From Hyphomicrobiales bacterium (lineage in GTDB: Bacteria; Pseudomonadota; Alphaproteobacteria; Rhizobiales; Beijerinckiaceae), in NCBI GenBank assembly GCA_930633495.1, contig CAKNFJ010000001.1, positions 1,240,001-1,304,000 of the forward strand: DNA of 64,000 bases, given 5' to 3'. Numbering within the stretch: the stretch's first letter is position 1; each line of letters starts with the position of its first letter. Under the pieces are notes generated by a model. That model did no database searches, was not told the DNA's origin, and saw nothing but the letters and a program-made list of their open reading frames with translations. This document shows, in pieces, positions 1-8,870 of this stretch. Position numbers and translations under genes: made by a program.

Positions 1-1
1 C

Positions 2-280
2 AGCCACGAAAACCGGAATTTCTACGCCGCCATCACCTGCTCGGCCTCGGAAATGCCGAGCAAGGACAAGCTGCGCGAAATCTGGACGCCGCTCGCCGGC
101 GCCTGGTTCCCGAACGGCCCCGACGATCCCGATGCGACGCTGCTGGCGCTGACACCCGTCTCCGCCGAGATCTGGGACAGCCCGTCCAGCAGCGTCGTCG
201 TCGCCTTCAAGCTGGCAACCGCCAAGATTCTGGGGCGCACCCCCGATCTCGGCGTGAACGCCACCATCGACATGCGCTGA
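2..280 (+). CDS. Pyridoxamine 5'-phosphate oxidase-family (general stress protein) C-terminus, partial
   Basis: The reading frame is open from base 2 to the TGA at 278-280, giving the last 92 residues; the start lies off the window. The visible sequence (NFYAAITCSASEM, then KLREIWTPLAGAWFPNGPDD, then DSPSSSVVVAFKLATA) matches the C-terminal half of the split-barrel flavin-binding general stress protein family, where the tryptophan/phenylalanine-rich block after the central strand is typical. Members bind FMN or FAD; their substrate is generally unknown and a stress role is inferred from the family. The gene converges on the PAP2 gene. The family call is fairly secure, the function is not. Confidence 0.75.
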   Translation, partial: SHENRNFYAAITCSASEMPSKDKLREIWTPLAGAWFPNGPDDPDATLLALTPVSAEIWDSPSSSVVVAFKLATAKILGRTPDLGVNATIDMR

Positions 281-320
281 GCCGGCTCCCTCGTTGCAGG
301 GGCGGTGCGGAGAAGCCGTC

Positions 321-1013
321 TCAGACGGGATCGGACGCCACCATCTTTCGCCCCACCCAGGCAACGGCGATGCTCGACCAGGCGACGCCGAGACACCAGC
401 CGCCGATGACGTCGGTCGGCCAGTGCACGCCGAGATAGATCCGGCTGAGCCCGATCAGCAGGATCATCACCCAGGCCAGCGTCATGCACAGCCGCTTGAT
501 GTCCTCGCGACGCGATGCAAGGCCGACGAAACCGGCGATGCTGAGCAGCGTCACGGCCGAAAGGAAGGCGTGGCCGCTCGGAAAGCTGGCGGTGAAAGTC
601 AGCGCAGCGTGCCCGACGACATCCGGCCGCTCCCGTCCGATCGCTATCTTGAGGCCATTGCTGGCCAGCAGGGCCGCAAGCAGGCTGACCGCGAGGCCGA
701 TGGCGAGGTGGCGATAGCCGCAGAACCAGAGCGCGAGCGCCGCCGTGGCCGCCATGAAGAACAGCCCGACGAAACTGCCAAGCGCGGTCATGTCCCGGAC
801 GGCTTCCTGGAACCAGGCCGGACCGAGCGGCACGGCCGGATTGGCCGGGTCGCGGAACAGCAGAACCAGCCTGGTGTCGAAGGCGAAGCTGCGATCCGAA
901 GCGATGAAGGCCGCCAGCACCAGAAACGCCAATCCCGCCGCGGCGGGGATGAGAATACGCGGCTGCAACCAGGGCGCCGGTGTCCGGCTCATGGCGTGCA
1001 CAGGTTCAGGCAT
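321..1013 (-). CDS. PAP2-family membrane phosphatase
   Basis: Membrane phosphatase of 230 residues from the chosen start. It shows the three PAP2 signatures in order: KIAIGRERP (K-x6-RP), PSGH, and SRIYLGVHWPTD (SR-x5-H-x3-D), carrying the catalytic histidines and aspartate. About six hydrophobic segments place it in the inner membrane with the active site probably periplasmic. A longer frame to 1052 exists, but ATG 1013 is preferred: a GGAG lies about 10 bases upstream and the start overlaps the last 8 bases of the diacylglycerol kinase gene, which indicates translational coupling. Likely substrates are phosphatidic acid, undecaprenyl diphosphate or a related lipid phosphate. The partner gene favours phosphatidic acid turnover, but this is inference. 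Confidence 0.85.
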   Translation of the reverse strand: MPEPVHAMSRTPAPWLQPRILIPAAAGLAFLVLAAFIASDRSFAFDTRLVLLFRDPANPAVPLGPAWFQEAVRDMTALGSFVGLFFMAATAALALWFCGYRHLAIGLAVSLLAALLASNGLKIAIGRERPDVVGHAALTFTASFPSGHAFLSAVTLLSIAGFVGLASRREDIKRLCMTLAWVMILLIGLSRIYLGVHWPTDVIGGWCLGVAWSSIAVAWVGRKMVASDPV

Positions 1014-1926
1014 GGAAAGCTTCGCTCCGGAGGCTGGACGGTCTGGCGCCAATGACGGTCAGGGCGCGAGGCAGCAGGCCGTAGGACAGGGGGCCGCTCT
1101 TGCGCTCGACCTCGCCGTCGAAGGTGATGTGGCCCCGGCGCTTGTCGCGCCTGGCGAGCGTCACGGCATTGCCTGTGAAGGAACTCAGGTTCTGCGAGGA
1201 ACGCCACAGCCCGGACGCGACGGACAGGGCCGCCTTGCCGCGCGAATAGAGGCCGCCCGCATTGAGCACATGGACCTCGAAGACACCGCCATCGAGGCAG
1301 GCGCGCCGCCATTCGGCGCCGTCGAAACGGTTGACGGTGACCAGCACGGCATCGGCCTCGACGACCTGGCGCTCGTTCCCGACCGTGATCTCGACCGTGA
1401 TCGGGCGCGTAAACAGGATCGAGCGCGTCGCAGCGATGCCAAACGCGGCCACGCGGCTGAAGGGAAAGCGGCGGCGCGCATATTCGCGCTCGCGCGCCAT
1501 CAGGCTGAAGAACCCCATGCCGGACAAGGAATGGAACAGCCGATCATTGACCCGGCCGACATCCATCGCCACCGGCTCGCCATGGCAAAGCGCCTCGACC
1601 TGCTGCTCGAGCGTGCCGAACAGGCCGAGGTCGCGGCCGAGCACATTGACCGTGCCCATCGGCAGCACGCCGACGGGACGATCGGCCTGGATCAGAACGG
1701 GCAAGGCGCCGTTGATGGTGCCGTCGCCGCCGGCCAGGACGGGTATCGTCCTGTCCTTCTCGATCGCCAGCGATAGCGCACTTCCGATCTCGCGCGGCGG
1801 CACCAGCTTCACTTCGGCATGGCAGCTATGGGCGGCGAACGCAGCGCGCAACCGCGCCGCAAAAGCCTCGGCACCGGCCTCCAGAACCGCTCCCGCGCGG
1901 GCGTTGACAACGACGGTGTGACGCAT
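1006..1926 (-). CDS. Diacylglycerol kinase-family lipid kinase
   Basis: 306 residues. The N-terminal VNARAG strand and the motif AGGDGTINGAL followed by GVLPMGTVNVLGRDLG define the DAGK catalytic domain (ATP-dependent phosphorylation of diacylglycerol, sphingosine-like lipids or similar). The C-terminal part, with VEITVGNERQVVEADAVLVTVNRFDGA, matches the second, beta-rich lobe. Length is normal for the family. The frame extends to 2049, but the family-typical N-terminus MRHTVVVNARAG begins at ATG 1926; no strong ribosome-binding site is seen. It overlaps the downstream PAP2 gene by 8 bases, pairing a lipid kinase with a lipid phosphatase in one operon. Confidence 0.85.
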   Translation of the reverse strand: MRHTVVVNARAGAVLEAGAEAFAARLRAAFAAHSCHAEVKLVPPREIGSALSLAIEKDRTIPVLAGGDGTINGALPVLIQADRPVGVLPMGTVNVLGRDLGLFGTLEQQVEALCHGEPVAMDVGRVNDRLFHSLSGMGFFSLMAREREYARRRFPFSRVAAFGIAATRSILFTRPITVEITVGNERQVVEADAVLVTVNRFDGAEWRRACLDGGVFEVHVLNAGGLYSRGKAALSVASGLWRSSQNLSSFTGNAVTLARRDKRRGHITFDGEVERKSGPLSYGLLPRALTVIGARPSSLRSEAFHA

Positions 1927-2015
1927 CTGCAGGCCAAGATAGGAGGGCGACGGGCGCAGACAAGCCCCGCATCCAGTTGCCGTCGCGCCCGCGACGGGCC
2001 CCTTTCTCAAAAGAA

Positions 2016-2039
2016 GATGCGGGCCTTTCGGCCCGCATC
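2016..2039 (-). terminator. Hairpin terminator downstream of the PRC-barrel gene
   Basis: Perfect 10-bp stem GATGCGGGCC/GGCCCGCATC with a 4-base loop, 62 bases past the PRC-barrel stop codon. On the minus strand it is followed by CTTCTTTTGAG, a weak U-rich tract, as in a Rho-independent terminator. It may also insulate the diacylglycerol kinase operon. Confidence 0.6.
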
Positions 2040-2100
2040 CCGCCGCCACGGCGGTTCGGCTGGGGGGATAGCAACCGCCGCGACCTGCGTCTGGCAGCCG

Positions 2101-2478
2101 CTACATCATCCAGTAGGGCATCGTGCCGTAATAGTCGTGGACGCGCTTGCCGTAAGCCTTGTCCTCCCAATCGGGCTCGCCCTCGCTGTCGTACATCGGC
2201 GCGGCTTCGAGCTTCTCCTTGGTCAGGGGCACGACATAGCCGCCACGTTGCGGATCGTAGTCGAGAACGCTCCACGGAATCGGGTGATATTTCTCGCCGA
2301 GGCCGAGGAAGCCGCCGAAGGACATGATGGCGTAGGCGACCTTGCCCGTCTGCTTGTCGAGCATCACGTCGTAGATCTCGCCAAGATGATCGCCCGCCGC
2401 ATTGTAGACGTCCGTCCCGGCGACGCGGGCCCCTGCGATCAGCGGATTGGCGGTGGTGGTTGCGGTGGATATCGCCAT
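2101..2478 (-). CDS. PRC-barrel domain protein
   Basis: 125 residues with one PRC-barrel domain: about residues 10-85 hold GARVAGTDVYNAAGDHLGEI, then VAYAIMSFGGFLGLGEKYHPIPW, the classic first half and GLGEK/P-W turn of the photosynthetic-reaction-centre H-subunit-like barrel. Rhizobiales carry many such small soluble proteins, often stress induced; biochemical roles are mostly unknown. The start is set by a GGAGG 7 bases before ATG 2478, so the upstream extension to 2598 is rejected. No signal peptide or membrane segment is seen. The gene stands alone between two terminator-like hairpins. Confidence 0.85.
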   Translation of the reverse strand: MAISTATTTANPLIAGARVAGTDVYNAAGDHLGEIYDVMLDKQTGKVAYAIMSFGGFLGLGEKYHPIPWSVLDYDPQRGGYVVPLTKEKLEAAPMYDSEGEPDWEDKAYGKRVHDYYGTMPYWMM

Positions 2479-2718
2479 TGTCGGTACCTCCATGTTGCCG
2501 GGCGCAACGTTGCTGCGCTGGAAACTCGCTCTCTCAACGCTCCGCGGAAGCCAAAGGTTCCAGCTTCTCGGGAGCCTTTCCGAGCCATCCTTCGGCACCG
2601 CATTTTCGGCGCCTTCGTCCTGTGAATGGAGGGTGCGCCCGCTTCGGGAACCTTTGCCGGCACGGCGGGTTTCGGTTGCGTGACACGTCGCCGTTTCGTG
2701 AAGAGGAGAACAGTCGGC

Positions 2719-2982
2719 ATGAAGAAGTTCATGGTCATCGTGGGACTTGCAGCCGCCTTGGGTGCCTGCACCGCGCGTGAACAGAATGCAGGCACTGGCG
2801 CTCTCATCGGCGCAGGCGCGGGAGCGCTCATTGGCGGCGCCGCGACCGGACGAGCCGGCGGTGCCCTGGCCGGCGCGGCCATCGGCGGCGCCAGCGGCGC
2901 CATCATCGGTTCTGCCGCGACGCCTGACCGGATCTGCTACGGCCGTGACGAGTGGGGCCGGCGCGTCCGCTATTCCTGCTGA
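2719..2982 (+). CDS. Small glycine-zipper lipoprotein
   Basis: 87 residues. The N-terminus MKKFMVIVGLAAALGAC is a lipoprotein signal peptide with lipobox LGAC (lipidated Cys at residue 17). Residues 26-65 are a glycine-zipper run of GA/GG pairs (GALIGAGAGALIGGAATG...), and the C-terminus contains two cysteines (ICYGRDEWGRRVRYSC). Glycine-zipper lipoproteins usually associate with the outer membrane; the cysteine pair could form a periplasmic disulfide. GAGGAGA 8-13 bases upstream supports ATG 2719. A strong terminator follows, so the gene is probably monocistronic. Function unknown beyond the envelope location. Confidence 0.8.
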   Translation: MKKFMVIVGLAAALGACTAREQNAGTGALIGAGAGALIGGAATGRAGGALAGAAIGGASGAIIGSAATPDRICYGRDEWGRRVRYSC

Positions 2983-3006
2983 ACGCGGCGTTCAGCCATT
3001 CAAGCG

Positions 3007-3038
3007 AAGGCTCGCCGGTCCGGCGAGCCTTTTGCTTT
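3007..3038 (+). terminator. Rho-independent terminator after the glycine-zipper lipoprotein gene
   Basis: AAGGCTCGCCGG, then CCGGCGAGCCTT, then TTGCTTTT: a GC-rich perfect stem followed by a T-rich tract, 25 bases past the stop codon. It lies just downstream of the convergent hutC as well and could act in both directions. Confidence 0.8.
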
Positions 3039-3049
3039 TGGCCGCACGC

Positions 3050-3799
3050 TCAGACTTGGCCATAGGGGCCGAAGCGGCCGACGAAGCGATGGCGGAAACC
3101 CGGATAGAGCAGGCGCACCGCGGTCACCGGCTTCGACTGGTTCCAGGTCCGGCGCTCGACCAGCAGGCAAGGCTCGCCCACGGAGATATCGAGGAGGCCC
3201 GCCTCCTCCTCTTCGGCTCCAACCGCACTGATCGCATGCTCGGCCTGCGACCACAGGCTGTGCCGAAGCAACCAGTCTCCCGGCGGCGTGCTCGCGAAAC
3301 TCTCCTCAGCTACCCCTGGCACGCCTGCGTCATGGATGACGCGCTCTTCCAGCACATGCGGCTTGTCGTCGGCGCGGTGCAGCACGACGAGGTGGGTCAC
3401 CTTGTCGGAACGCTTCAGGCCGAAGCGCTCGGCGACATCCGCCGCCGGCCGGCCGTCGCCGCGCGACAGCACCTCATAGGAATAGGCTTGGCCGAGCTGC
3501 TTGACCTCCTCCGGGATCGAGAGGATGTCGAGCATGGCGTGGCTCGCCGGAGGCGTCGCGACGATGGTGCCGGAACGCCGGCGACGCACGATCAGGCCCT
3601 CGCGCGCGAGCTGCACCAAAGCGCGGTGCACAGTCATGCGAGAGGCGCCGAGCTGCTCCATCAGCGCATGCTCGGGCGGCACGCTGGTACCCGGCGGCCA
3701 GGTCCCGCCGACGACGAGGTCACGGATCGCACGCCGGATCTGGTCATAGACCGGCCCGGCGCCGTCCAGTTTCACCGCGTCGAGCCGGGTCTCCGTCAT
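3050..3799 (-). CDS. hutC: Histidine utilisation repressor HutC (GntR family)
   Basis: 249 residues: an N-terminal GntR winged helix (about 15-85, GPVYDQIRRAIRDLVVGGTW ... SRMTVHRALVQLAREGLIVR) followed by a UTRA ligand-binding domain (about 95-240, ending YPGFRHRFVGRF). HutC proteins repress hut genes and release DNA when they bind urocanate. It lies 22 bases downstream of hutF in the same direction, so it is probably cotranscribed and autoregulated from the hutF/hutI control region, where two palindromic sites occur. Family and context agree; the ligand is inferred from the family. Confidence 0.92.
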   Translation of the reverse strand: MTETRLDAVKLDGAGPVYDQIRRAIRDLVVGGTWPPGTSVPPEHALMEQLGASRMTVHRALVQLAREGLIVRRRRSGTIVATPPASHAMLDILSIPEEVKQLGQAYSYEVLSRGDGRPAADVAERFGLKRSDKVTHLVVLHRADDKPHVLEERVIHDAGVPGVAEESFASTPPGDWLLRHSLWSQAEHAISAVGAEEEEAGLLDISVGEPCLLVERRTWNQSKPVTAVRLLYPGFRHRFVGRFGPYGQV

Positions 3800-3821
3800 C
3801 GGTCTTCCTAAGCTTGCATGC

Positions 3822-5189
3822 CTATGCTGCCGCGAGCAGGCGCCGCATCACGCCGGCAAAGCGCGCGCGCACCGAATCACGGGCGACATGCCGCCCTTCG
3901 GCCACCACCCTCCTGCCACCGACGACGACGTCGCGCAAAGGCAGGGCGTTGGCGGCGAAGATCGCGCTGTCGAGCGCCTCGGCCCCGGACTTGCCGACGA
4001 TGGCCGGATGATCGCTGTCGAGCGTGATGAAATCGGCGCGATGACCGACGGCGATGCGGCCGATCGCACGGCCGCATGCACGCGCGCCTCCCGCGCAGGC
4101 CGCCTGCCAGAGCGCGAGGCCGGTCGAAGCGTCCTCTTCGGCGAAGAGCGCGCGGCGACGGTCGCGCAGGCGCTGCGAATATTCGAGCTGGCGCAGTTCG
4201 GCTCCCGCATCGATCTGGATGTTGGAATCGCTGCCGACGCCATAGGCGCCGCCGGCCTGCGCGTAGCGGATGCCGTCGAAGATGCCGTCGCCGAGGCTGG
4301 ACTCGGTGATCGGGCACAGGCCGGCGACCGCGCCGCTGCGGGCGATGCCGTCGCGCTCGGCATCGGTCAGATGCGTCGCATGGATCAGGCACCAGCGCTT
4401 ATCGAGCGGGATCGTGTCCATCAGCAATTCGACCGGGCGCTTGCCGGTGATCTTCAGGCTGGCCTCGACCTCGGGAATCTGCTCGGCGACATGGATGTGG
4501 ACGGGATCGTTCGGACGCAGGGACGAGACCCAGCCGAGATCGTCGAGCGACACCGCGCGCAGCGAATGCGGCGCGACGCCGACCCGGGCGTCGGCCAAGT
4601 CGCGGATCGCCGCGACGCTGCCTTCCAGCAGGCGCTGATAGGCGTCGCGATCATTGACGAAGCGGCGCTGGCCATGGACCGAAGGCGCCTGCCCGAAATT
4701 GCCGAAACGGTAGAGCACCGGCAGCAAGGTGAGACCGAGGCCGGTTTCTTGGGCAGCGGCGGCGATCGCCTGCCCCATGGCCGCGATGTTCGCGTAAGGC
4801 CGCCCATCCTTGTCGTGGTGCAGGTAGTGAAATTCCGCGAGCGCGGTGAAGCCGCCTTCCAGCATCTCGACGAAGGCCTGCGCGGCAACCGCCTGCACAT
4901 CCTCCGGGTCGAGCCGGTCGAGGAAGCGGTACATCACCTCGCGCCAGGTCCAGAACGAATCCTCCGGCGCGCCGCGGCGCTCGGACAGGCCCGCCATGCC
5001 GCGCTGGAAAGCGTGGCTGTGCAGGTTCGGCATGCCCGGCAGGGCGATCCCGCCGAGGCTGCGGGCATCCCCGGCCGGCTTTGCCCCCGTTTCGACGGAG
5101 ACGATCGCGCCGTCCGCGATCGTCAGCGTCACATCACGGGCAAAGCCTTCGGGCAAAAGCGCCTCGGCCAGATGCAGGGTCTCGGTCAC
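3822..5189 (-). CDS. hutF: Formimidoylglutamate deiminase
   Basis: 455 residues. HutF hydrolyses N-formimino-L-glutamate to N-formyl-L-glutamate and ammonia, step 4 of the five-step hut pathway. It is an amidohydrolase-fold metalloenzyme: metal-binding [10 protein letters not shown] (His57, His59), the long TIM-barrel middle with HIHVAEQ and HATHL, and [11 protein letters not shown] near the C-terminus. The frame runs on to a TTG at 5231, but that would begin inside the operator palindrome. A GGAG 8 bases before GTG 5189 supports the shorter start. It is transcribed away from hutI, with hutC next in the same operon. HutG in the other arm completes this branch. Confidence 0.92.
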   Translation of the reverse strand: MTETLHLAEALLPEGFARDVTLTIADGAIVSVETGAKPAGDARSLGGIALPGMPNLHSHAFQRGMAGLSERRGAPEDSFWTWREVMYRFLDRLDPEDVQAVAAQAFVEMLEGGFTALAEFHYLHHDKDGRPYANIAAMGQAIAAAAQETGLGLTLLPVLYRFGNFGQAPSVHGQRRFVNDRDAYQRLLEGSVAAIRDLADARVGVAPHSLRAVSLDDLGWVSSLRPNDPVHIHVAEQIPEVEASLKITGKRPVELLMDTIPLDKRWCLIHATHLTDAERDGIARSGAVAGLCPITESSLGDGIFDGIRYAQAGGAYGVGSDSNIQIDAGAELRQLEYSQRLRDRRRALFAEEDASTGLALWQAACAGGARACGRAIGRIAVGHRADFITLDSDHPAIVGKSGAEALDSAIFAANALPLRDVVVGGRRVVAEGRHVARDSVRARFAGVMRRLLAAA

Positions 5190-5217
5190 CGTTTCGCTCC
5201 GTCGATCGTTGGCGTTC

Positions 5218-5233
5218 AATTGCATATGCAAAT
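5218..5233. promoter_or_regulatory. HutC-type operator, site 1 (hutF side)
   Basis: AATTGCATATGCAAAT, built on the perfect 12-bp palindrome TTGCATATGCAA. It is identical to the copy at 18671 and is the exact reverse complement of site 2, whose centre is 26 bp away. It lies about 28 bases upstream of the hutF start. GntR/HutC regulators bind short palindromes of this size; assignment to HutC rests on location. Confidence 0.75.
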
Positions 5234-5238
5234 AACAC

Positions 5239-5266
5239 TTGCCATTTGCATATGCAATTAGATATC
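5239..5266 (+). promoter_or_regulatory. Predicted hutI promoter with operator site 2 in its spacer
   Basis: Candidate -35 TTGCCA (5239-5244) and -10 GATATC (5261-5266) with a 16-bp spacer. The spacer is filled by ATTTGCATATGCAATT (5244-5259), the reverse complement of operator site 1. Repressor bound here would occlude RNA polymerase. The hutI GTG is 37 bases downstream. The promoter is predicted by eye; the operator copy is seen directly. Confidence 0.6.
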
Positions 5267-5302
5267 ATGCGCGCAAATGAAAGAGTAGCGGGAGGATGCA
5301 CG

Positions 5303-6535
5303 GTGGCGAAAGCGCCTGGTGAAATGCTGGCTTGCGACAAGCTCTGGACGAATGCACGGCTGGCGACGATGTCGCCTGCGGTCGATGCCCCCTATGGCGC
5401 GATCGAAGACGGCGTGATCGCGGCACGGGACGGACGCATCGTCTATGCCGGCCCGCGCAGCGAGGCTCCCGCCTTCCAGGCGGCCGAGACCATCGATTGC
5501 GAAGGCCGCTGGATCACGCCCGGCCTGATCGACTGCCACACCCATCTCGTTCATGGCGGCGACCGGGCGCATGAATTCGAGCTGCGCTTGCAGGGCGCGA
5601 CCTATGAAGAGATCGCGCGCGCCGGCGGCGGCATCCTCTCCACCGTCAAGGCGACGCGCGAAGCCAGCGAAGACACGCTATTCGCCTTGGCCGACCGCCG
5701 CCTCGCCGCGCTGATGGCGGAGGGCATCACCACCGTCGAGATCAAGTCCGGCTACGGGCTGGAGCAGCAGGCGGAGCTCAAGCAACTGCGCGTCGCGCGC
5801 CGGATCGGCCGCGAGCGCCCCGTCACCGTGCGCACCACCTTCCTCGGCGCCCATGCCGTGCCGCCGGAATACAAGGGCCGCTCGGGCGACTATGCCGCGC
5901 TCGTCGCCGGGTCGATGCTCGATGCCGTTGCGGCCGAGGGGCTGGCGGATGCCGTCGACGCCTTCTGCGAGGGCATCGCCTTCTCGCCCGCGGAGACGAA
6001 GGCCGTCTTCGAAGCCGCCAAGGCCAAGGGCCTGGCGATCAAGCTCCATGCCGAGCAGCTCTCGAACCTGTATGGCGCCAAGCTCGCCGCCGAGATGGGC
6101 GCGCTTTCCGCCGACCATCTCGAATATCTCGACGAGGACGGCGTCATCGCCATGGCGAAGGCCGGCACGGTCGCGGTCGTGCTGCCGGGTGCCTTCTACT
6201 TCCTGCGCGAGACGCAGAAGCCGCCGATCGAGCTGATGCGCAAGCACGGCGCCGCCATCGCGCTCGCGACCGACGCCAATCCCGGCTCCTCGCCGCTGAC
6301 CTCGCCGCTGCTGGTGCTCAACATGGCCTGCACGCTCTTCCGCATGACGCCGGAGGAGGCGCTGGCTGGTCTCACCCGTCACGCGGCCAAGGCTCTCGGC
6401 CTTCAGGACGAGGTCGGCACGCTCGAAGCCGGCAAGCGTTGCGATCTCGCGATCTGGGAGATCGAGCGCCCGGCCGAACTTGCCTACCGTATCGGTTTCA
6501 ACCCCCTTCACTCCCGCATCTGGAACGGACAATGA
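5303..6535 (+). CDS. hutI: Imidazolonepropionase
   Basis: 410 residues. HutI opens the ring of imidazolone-5-propionate to give formiminoglutamate, step 3 of histidine breakdown. The amidohydrolase-family metal site [16 protein letters not shown] (His79, His81), [14 protein letters not shown] and the C-terminal [10 protein letters not shown] are all present. The frame is open from 5081, but GGGAGG 7 bases before GTG 5303 fixes the start outside the operator region; an in-frame ATG at 5267 lacks a ribosome-binding site. It is the first gene of the rightward operon and overlaps hutH by 4 bases (ATGA). Confidence 0.93.
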   Translation: MAKAPGEMLACDKLWTNARLATMSPAVDAPYGAIEDGVIAARDGRIVYAGPRSEAPAFQAAETIDCEGRWITPGLIDCHTHLVHGGDRAHEFELRLQGATYEEIARAGGGILSTVKATREASEDTLFALADRRLAALMAEGITTVEIKSGYGLEQQAELKQLRVARRIGRERPVTVRTTFLGAHAVPPEYKGRSGDYAALVAGSMLDAVAAEGLADAVDAFCEGIAFSPAETKAVFEAAKAKGLAIKLHAEQLSNLYGAKLAAEMGALSADHLEYLDEDGVIAMAKAGTVAVVLPGAFYFLRETQKPPIELMRKHGAAIALATDANPGSSPLTSPLLVLNMACTLFRMTPEEALAGLTRHAAKALGLQDEVGTLEAGKRCDLAIWEIERPAELAYRIGFNPLHSRIWNGQ

Positions 6536-8064
6536 CCATCGTTTCGCTGAACCCGGGCGCTGCCCATCTCACCGACTGGCGCGCGATCCTCGACGGCGCC
6601 ATCGCCTCGCTCGGCGGCGATAGCGCCCGGAACATCGCCTCCGGCCAGAAGATCGTCGAGGAGATCGTCGCCGCCGGCACCGTGACCTACGGCGTCAACA
6701 CCGGCTTCGGAAAGCTCGCCAGCGTGCGCATCGCCGATGCCGATCTCGCGACGCTCCAGCGCAATCTGATCCTCTCGCATGCCGTCGGCACCGGCCCTGC
6801 CCTGCCTGACGGCGTCGTGCGCCTGCTGCTGGCGATGAAGGCGGCGAGCCTGGCGCGCGGCGCCTCCGGCGTGCGCCCCGTCGTGATCGAGGCGCTGACC
6901 GGCGCGCTCAAGGCCGATGCCCTGCCCGTCATCCCCGCCAAGGGCTCGGTCGGCGCCTCCGGCGACCTCGCGCCGCTCGCCCATATGACCGCCGCCCTGA
7001 TGGGCTTCGGCGAAATCCGCCTGAAGGGCGAGACCCTGCCGGCAGCCGAGGCGCTGAAGCGCGCGGGCCTTGCCCCGCTGGCGCTCGGCGCCAAGGAAGG
7101 CCTCGCGCTGATCAACGGCACGCAGGTCTCGACCACCATCGCCATGACCGGCCTTGCCGCGATCGCCCGCGTCTTCGATGCCGCGCTCGTCGCCGGCGCG
7201 CTCTCGGTCGATGCTCTGAAGGGCTCGGACACGCCGTTCGATCCGCGCATCCAGAACCTCCGCGGCCAGCCCGGCCAGATCAAGGTCGCCAAGATCCTGC
7301 TCGATCTGATCGCCGGCAGCGCTATCCGCGAGAGCCATCGCCATGGCGACTCGAAGGTGCAGGACCCCTACTCCCTGCGCTGTCAGCCGCAGGTGATGGG
7401 CGCGGTGCGCGACCTCATCGGCAACGCCGCCGCCACGCTCGGCATCGAGGCCAACGCCGTCACCGACAACCCGCTGGTGCTCGGACCGGGCGAGATCGTC
7501 TCGGGCGGCAACTTCCATGCCGAACCGGTCGCCTTTGCCGCCGACATCCTGGCGATGGCCGTCTGCGAGATCGGCAATCTCTCCGAGCGCCGTATGGCGC
7601 TGCTGGTCGACCCCGTCATGAGCGGCCTGCCGCCCTTCCTCGCCCGCGACGCCGGCCTGAACTCCGGCTTCATGATCGCGCAGGTCACGGCTGCCGCGCT
7701 GGCCTCCGAGAACAAGCAGAAGGCTTATCCGGCTTCGGTCGACACCATCCCCACTTCGGCCAACCAGGAAGACCACGTCTCGATGGCGACGCATGGCGCC
7801 TTCCGCCTGCTCGACATGGCGAAGAACGCGGCAAGCGTCATCGGCGTCGAGCTGATGGCTGCGGCGGAAGCGATCGAGCATCACCGTCCGCTCAAGACCA
7901 GCCCGCGGCTGGAGCCGGTTCTCGCCCTTCTGCGCAGCAAGATCGCGCCGCTGACCGAGGACCGCTACCTCGCCCCGGATCTCGCCGCCGCGACCGAGTT
8001 CGTGCTCTCCGGTGCCGTCGGCAAGGCGGCCGGCCTCGACAGCTTCGCCGAGTGCGCCGCATGA
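6532..8064 (+). CDS. hutH: Histidine ammonia-lyase
   Basis: 510 residues, the normal length. HutH deaminates L-histidine to trans-urocanate, the committed step and the source of the HutC inducer. The tripeptide Ala142-Ser143-Gly144 in [15 protein letters not shown] cyclises to the MIO prosthetic group. [10 protein letters not shown] near the N-terminus, [14 protein letters not shown], and the [10 protein letters not shown] segment are further family signatures. ATG 6532 overlaps the hutI stop codon, and the stop overlaps the hutG start the same way, so hutI-H-G are translationally coupled. Confidence 0.95.
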   Translation: MTIVSLNPGAAHLTDWRAILDGAIASLGGDSARNIASGQKIVEEIVAAGTVTYGVNTGFGKLASVRIADADLATLQRNLILSHAVGTGPALPDGVVRLLLAMKAASLARGASGVRPVVIEALTGALKADALPVIPAKGSVGASGDLAPLAHMTAALMGFGEIRLKGETLPAAEALKRAGLAPLALGAKEGLALINGTQVSTTIAMTGLAAIARVFDAALVAGALSVDALKGSDTPFDPRIQNLRGQPGQIKVAKILLDLIAGSAIRESHRHGDSKVQDPYSLRCQPQVMGAVRDLIGNAAATLGIEANAVTDNPLVLGPGEIVSGGNFHAEPVAFAADILAMAVCEIGNLSERRMALLVDPVMSGLPPFLARDAGLNSGFMIAQVTAAALASENKQKAYPASVDTIPTSANQEDHVSMATHGAFRLLDMAKNAASVIGVELMAAAEAIEHHRPLKTSPRLEPVLALLRSKIAPLTEDRYLAPDLAAATEFVLSGAVGKAAGLDSFAECAA

Positions 8065-8870
8065 GCACCGACATCGTCACCGTCACGCGGGGCTCGTCCC
8101 CGCTCATCCTCTCCATGCCGCATCCCGGCACGGGGGTTCCGCCGGAGGTCGCAGCGGCTCTGAACGAGCGCGGCCGGCTGGTCGAGGATACCGACTGGCA
8201 TATGCGCCAGCTCTACGGCTTCGCCGAGCGCTTCGCCCCCACCATCGTCGAGGCGCAGCTCTCGCGCTTCGTCATCGATCTCAACCGCGACCCGGCCGGC
8301 GTCTCGCTCTATCCGGGCCAGGCGACGACCGAGCTGGTGCCGACCACGACCTTCGACGGCGCGCCGATCTGGCAGACCGCGCCGGACGCGGCCGAGATCG
8401 AGCGGCGCAAGGCGGCCTATTTCCAGCCCTATCACACCGCGCTCGCGGCTGAGATCGAGCGGGTGAAGGCCGCGCACGGCTATTGCGTGCTCTGGGACTG
8501 CCACTCGATCAAGTCTGTGATCCCGCGCCTGTTCGAGGGCACGCTGCCGACGCTCAACCTCGGCACCAATTCCGGCGAGAGCTGCGCAGCCGAGGTCCAG
8601 GCCGCGGCGGCCGCCGCGATGGCCGGCCACCCCTTCAGCCAGATTCTCAACGGCCGCTTCAAGGGCGGCTGGATCACCCGCCATTACGGCCGCCCGCAGA
8701 ACCGCGTGCACGCCCTCCAGATGGAGATCGCGCTCTGCGCCTATCTCACCGCCGAAAATGCGCCCTGGAGCTTCGATGCGCCCAAGGCCGCCAGCCTCCA
8801 GACCGCCCTCTCCGCAACCATAGAAACTGCCCTCGACGCCGCCGCCAAACTCCAAGGAAACCGCTCATGA
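8061..8870 (+). CDS. hutG: N-formylglutamate deformylase
   Basis: 269 residues of the N-formylglutamate amidohydrolase family (not the arginase-like formiminoglutamase). MPHPGTGVP near the N-terminus, DLNRDPAG, and LWDCHSIKS are family signatures; the His and Asp/Glu residues in these motifs coordinate zinc. It hydrolyses N-formylglutamate, the product of HutF, to glutamate and formate, the last pathway step. ATG 8061 overlaps the hutH stop and its own stop overlaps the hutU start (ATGA). Confidence 0.92.
   Translation: MSTDIVTVTRGSSPLILSMPHPGTGVPPEVAAALNERGRLVEDTDWHMRQLYGFAERFAPTIVEAQLSRFVIDLNRDPAGVSLYPGQATTELVPTTTFDGAPIWQTAPDAAEIERRKAAYFQPYHTALAAEIERVKAAHGYCVLWDCHSIKSVIPRLFEGTLPTLNLGTNSGESCAAEVQAAAAAAMAGHPFSQILNGRFKGGWITRHYGRPQNRVHALQMEIALCAYLTAENAPWSFDAPKAASLQTALSATIETALDAAAKLQGNRS

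Noticed and set aside
5190..5231. TTG or ATG starts of hutF upstream of 5189
   Set aside because: They lie in or beside the palindromic operator and have no ribosome-binding site; GTG 5189 has GGAG 8 bases upstream.
3888..5261. 457-residue open frame opposite hutF
   Set aside because: Antisense of hutF; runs through the operator region.
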